A stretch of 64,000 nt of DNA from Candidatus Rhodoferax odensensis (GTDB lineage: Bacteria; Pseudomonadota; Gammaproteobacteria; Burkholderiales; Burkholderiaceae_C). The stretch is taken from the NCBI GenBank assembly GCA_016718405.1, contig JADKDJ010000008.1, positions 1 to 64,000 on the forward strand, written 5' to 3'. The stretch's first letter is position 1, and every line of letters begins with the position of its first letter. This document shows positions 62,803 to 64,000 of this stretch, in pieces. The notes under the pieces were generated by a model. It was not told the origin of the DNA, searched no databases, and saw nothing but the letters and a program-made list of their open reading frames with translations. Made by a program: the position numbers and the translations under genes.

Positions 62803-64000
62803 AACGCAGCGCCTGTGCCGGGTTGACGCGGCTGGCGCGCCAGCTCGGATACAGCGTGGCCAGGAAGGCCAGCACCAGCGAGATCAGCGCAATCGGCAGG
62901 ATGTCGGCCTGCTGCGGCTCGCTGGGCATGCGGCTGATCAGGTAGATGTCTTGGGCAAAAAGCTCGCACCCAGCAGCCCGCTCCAGCGCCGGCACGATCA
63001 CGTCAATATTGAAGGCCACACCCAGGCCCAGCACCAGACCGACCAGCGTGCCGATCACGCCCACCATGGCGCCCTGCACCACGAAAATGCCCATGATGCT
63101 GCCCGGGCTGGCGCCAAGGGTGCGCAGGATCGCGATGTCAGACTGCTTGTCGGTCACCGTCATGACCAGCGTGCTGACCAGGTTGAAGGCCGCCACCGCC
63201 ACGATCAGCGTGAGGATGATGAACATCATGCGCTTTTCCAGTTGCACAGCGGCAAACCAGGTGCGGTTCTGACGCGTCCAGTCCTGCACCAGCAGGTCAC
63301 CGCTCAAGCTGGTGACCAGCTCCGAGCCTACGGCCCGAGCTTGGTGCAGGTCTTTCAGCTTCAAGCGCACGCCGGTCGGGCCCTCCAGGCGAAACAGCCG
63401 CGCGGCGTCATCCATGTGCAGCAGCACCAGCGTGGAATCGTATTCGTAGTGGCCCGAATCAAAGGTGCCCACCACAGTCATCTGTTTCAGCCGCGGCACC
63501 ACGCCGGCAGGGGTGACTTGCCCACTGGGCGCCATCAGGGTCACTTTGTCGCCCTCGCGCACGCCCAGGCTGCGTGCCAGTTCCACCCCCAACACGACAC
63601 CAAACTCGCCACCGACAAGGCGCGACAAGCTGCTCTGTTTGGGGCCATCGACCATATCGGTCACCTGCGGTTCGGCAGCCGGGTCGATGCCGCGCACCAA
63701 CGCACCTTTCATGTCCTCGCCTCGCGCCAGCAAGGCCTGCGCCGCGATAAAGGGCGCCGCGCCCACCACCGCCGGGTTGGCGCGCACTTCGGCCAGGGTG
63801 CGGCGCAGGTCCGGCAAGGCCGCCCCACTGGGCGCAAAGATCTCAATGTGCGCCACGACACTGAGCATGCGGTCGCGCACCTCTTTCTGAAAACCGTTCA
63901 TCACACTGAGCACGATGATCAGCGCCGCCACGCCCAGGGAGATGCCGAGCATGGACACGCCCGAAATGAACGAGATGAAACCGTTGCGCCGCGTGGCGCG
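62795..64000 (-). CDS. lolC: Lipoprotein-releasing ABC permease LolC/LolE, start outside the window
   Basis: At least 401 residues are visible; the first few residues lie beyond base 64000. The frame is open to the window edge (RATRRNGFISFISGVSMLGISLGVAALIIVLSVMNGF), covering the first membrane helix. The MacB-like periplasmic domain follows, then three helices with RTLGASPGSIMGIFVVQGAMVGVIG and the end LYPSWRASRVNPAQALRYE. One LolC/E subunit serves in many Betaproteobacteria (LolF type), so C or E cannot be decided here. Confidence 0.92.
   Translation of the reverse strand, partial: RATRRNGFISFISGVSMLGISLGVAALIIVLSVMNGFQKEVRDRMLSVVAHIEIFAPSGAALPDLRRTLAEVRANPAVVGAAPFIAAQALLARGEDMKGALVRGIDPAAEPQVTDMVDGPKQSSLSRLVGGEFGVVLGVELARSLGVREGDKVTLMAPSGQVTPAGVVPRLKQMTVVGTFDSGHYEYDSTLVLLHMDDAARLFRLEGPTGVRLKLKDLHQARAVGSELVTSLSGDLLVQDWTRQNRTWFAAVQLEKRMMFIILTLIVAVAAFNLVSTLVMTVTDKQSDIAILRTLGASPGSIMGIFVVQGAMVGVIGTLVGLVLGLGVAFNIDVIVPALERAAGCELFAQDIYLISRMPSEPQQADILPIALISLVLAFLATLYPSWRASRVNPAQALRYE

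Overview
The window looks like chromosomal DNA of a Betaproteobacterium, most likely a Comamonadaceae member of the Rhodoferax/Polaromonas/Acidovorax type. This rests on high G+C, dense short-gap operons with many 4-base ATGA/GTGA overlaps, and the gene content: PuuD-type urate oxidation, tctBA, gltIJKL, DUF3422, a pot-type operon and many c-di-GMP proteins. I could not run a similarity search, so this is recognition of families, not a database result.

Layout. 1-4952: purine catabolism (uraH end, xdhC, puuD with a frameshift, glycerate 2-kinase, a BMP/PnrA-type nucleoside binding protein). guaD at 7983-9296 belongs to the same theme, but a foreign-looking block lies between: a DUF4143 ATPase coupled to a small protein with an HEPN-like Rx4H motif (5250-7144), then a DUF2059 secreted protein. 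9358-10442: a small secreted protein and pssA. 10484-16503 (minus): a glutamate/aspartate ABC operon whose two permease genes are broken by several indels, plus a chemoreceptor and an orphan amino-acid binding protein. 16735-21923: a serine hydrolase, three MDR oxidoreductases and a YitT protein. 22016-26612 (minus): a TRAP binding protein overlapping a GGDEF/EAL sensor by 4 bases, and an SDR.

26703-32610: the most interesting cluster. Two secreted proteins (one CsgG-like) precede a transmembrane Ser/Thr kinase with a large periplasmic region. Facing it is a class III nucleotide cyclase fused to an FHA phospho-threonine reader, then sodC. 32611-35766: a frameshifted EamA transporter and a three-gene run tacA-tacT-DUF262/HNH whose genes abut with zero spacing (toxin-antitoxin plus GmrSD-like nuclease). 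35818-42527: gamma-glutamyltransferase, S9 peptidase, DUF3422 protein, a small secreted protein and dusC.

42608-53658: a multi-PAS GGDEF/EAL protein, a lipoprotein, tctBA without tctC, a GspE/PilB ATPase coupled to a spermidine-synthase-like protein, tatD and a second DUF4143 ATPase. 53909-57909: a complete polyamine-type ABC operon. 57910-58787: no convincing gene. 58788-61774: an RpfC-like hybrid histidine kinase (HK-REC-Hpt) coupled to a response regulator with an unrecognised output domain. 62119-64000: lolD and the start-truncated lolC/E.

Themes: nitrogen scavenging (purines, amino acids, polyamines, gamma-glutamyl compounds), many envelope-to-cytoplasm signalling proteins, and at least two accessory defence/TA-like insertions. 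No rRNA, tRNA, CRISPR or complete IS element was seen. Five indel sites that break otherwise recognisable genes are listed; they may be true decay or assembly errors.
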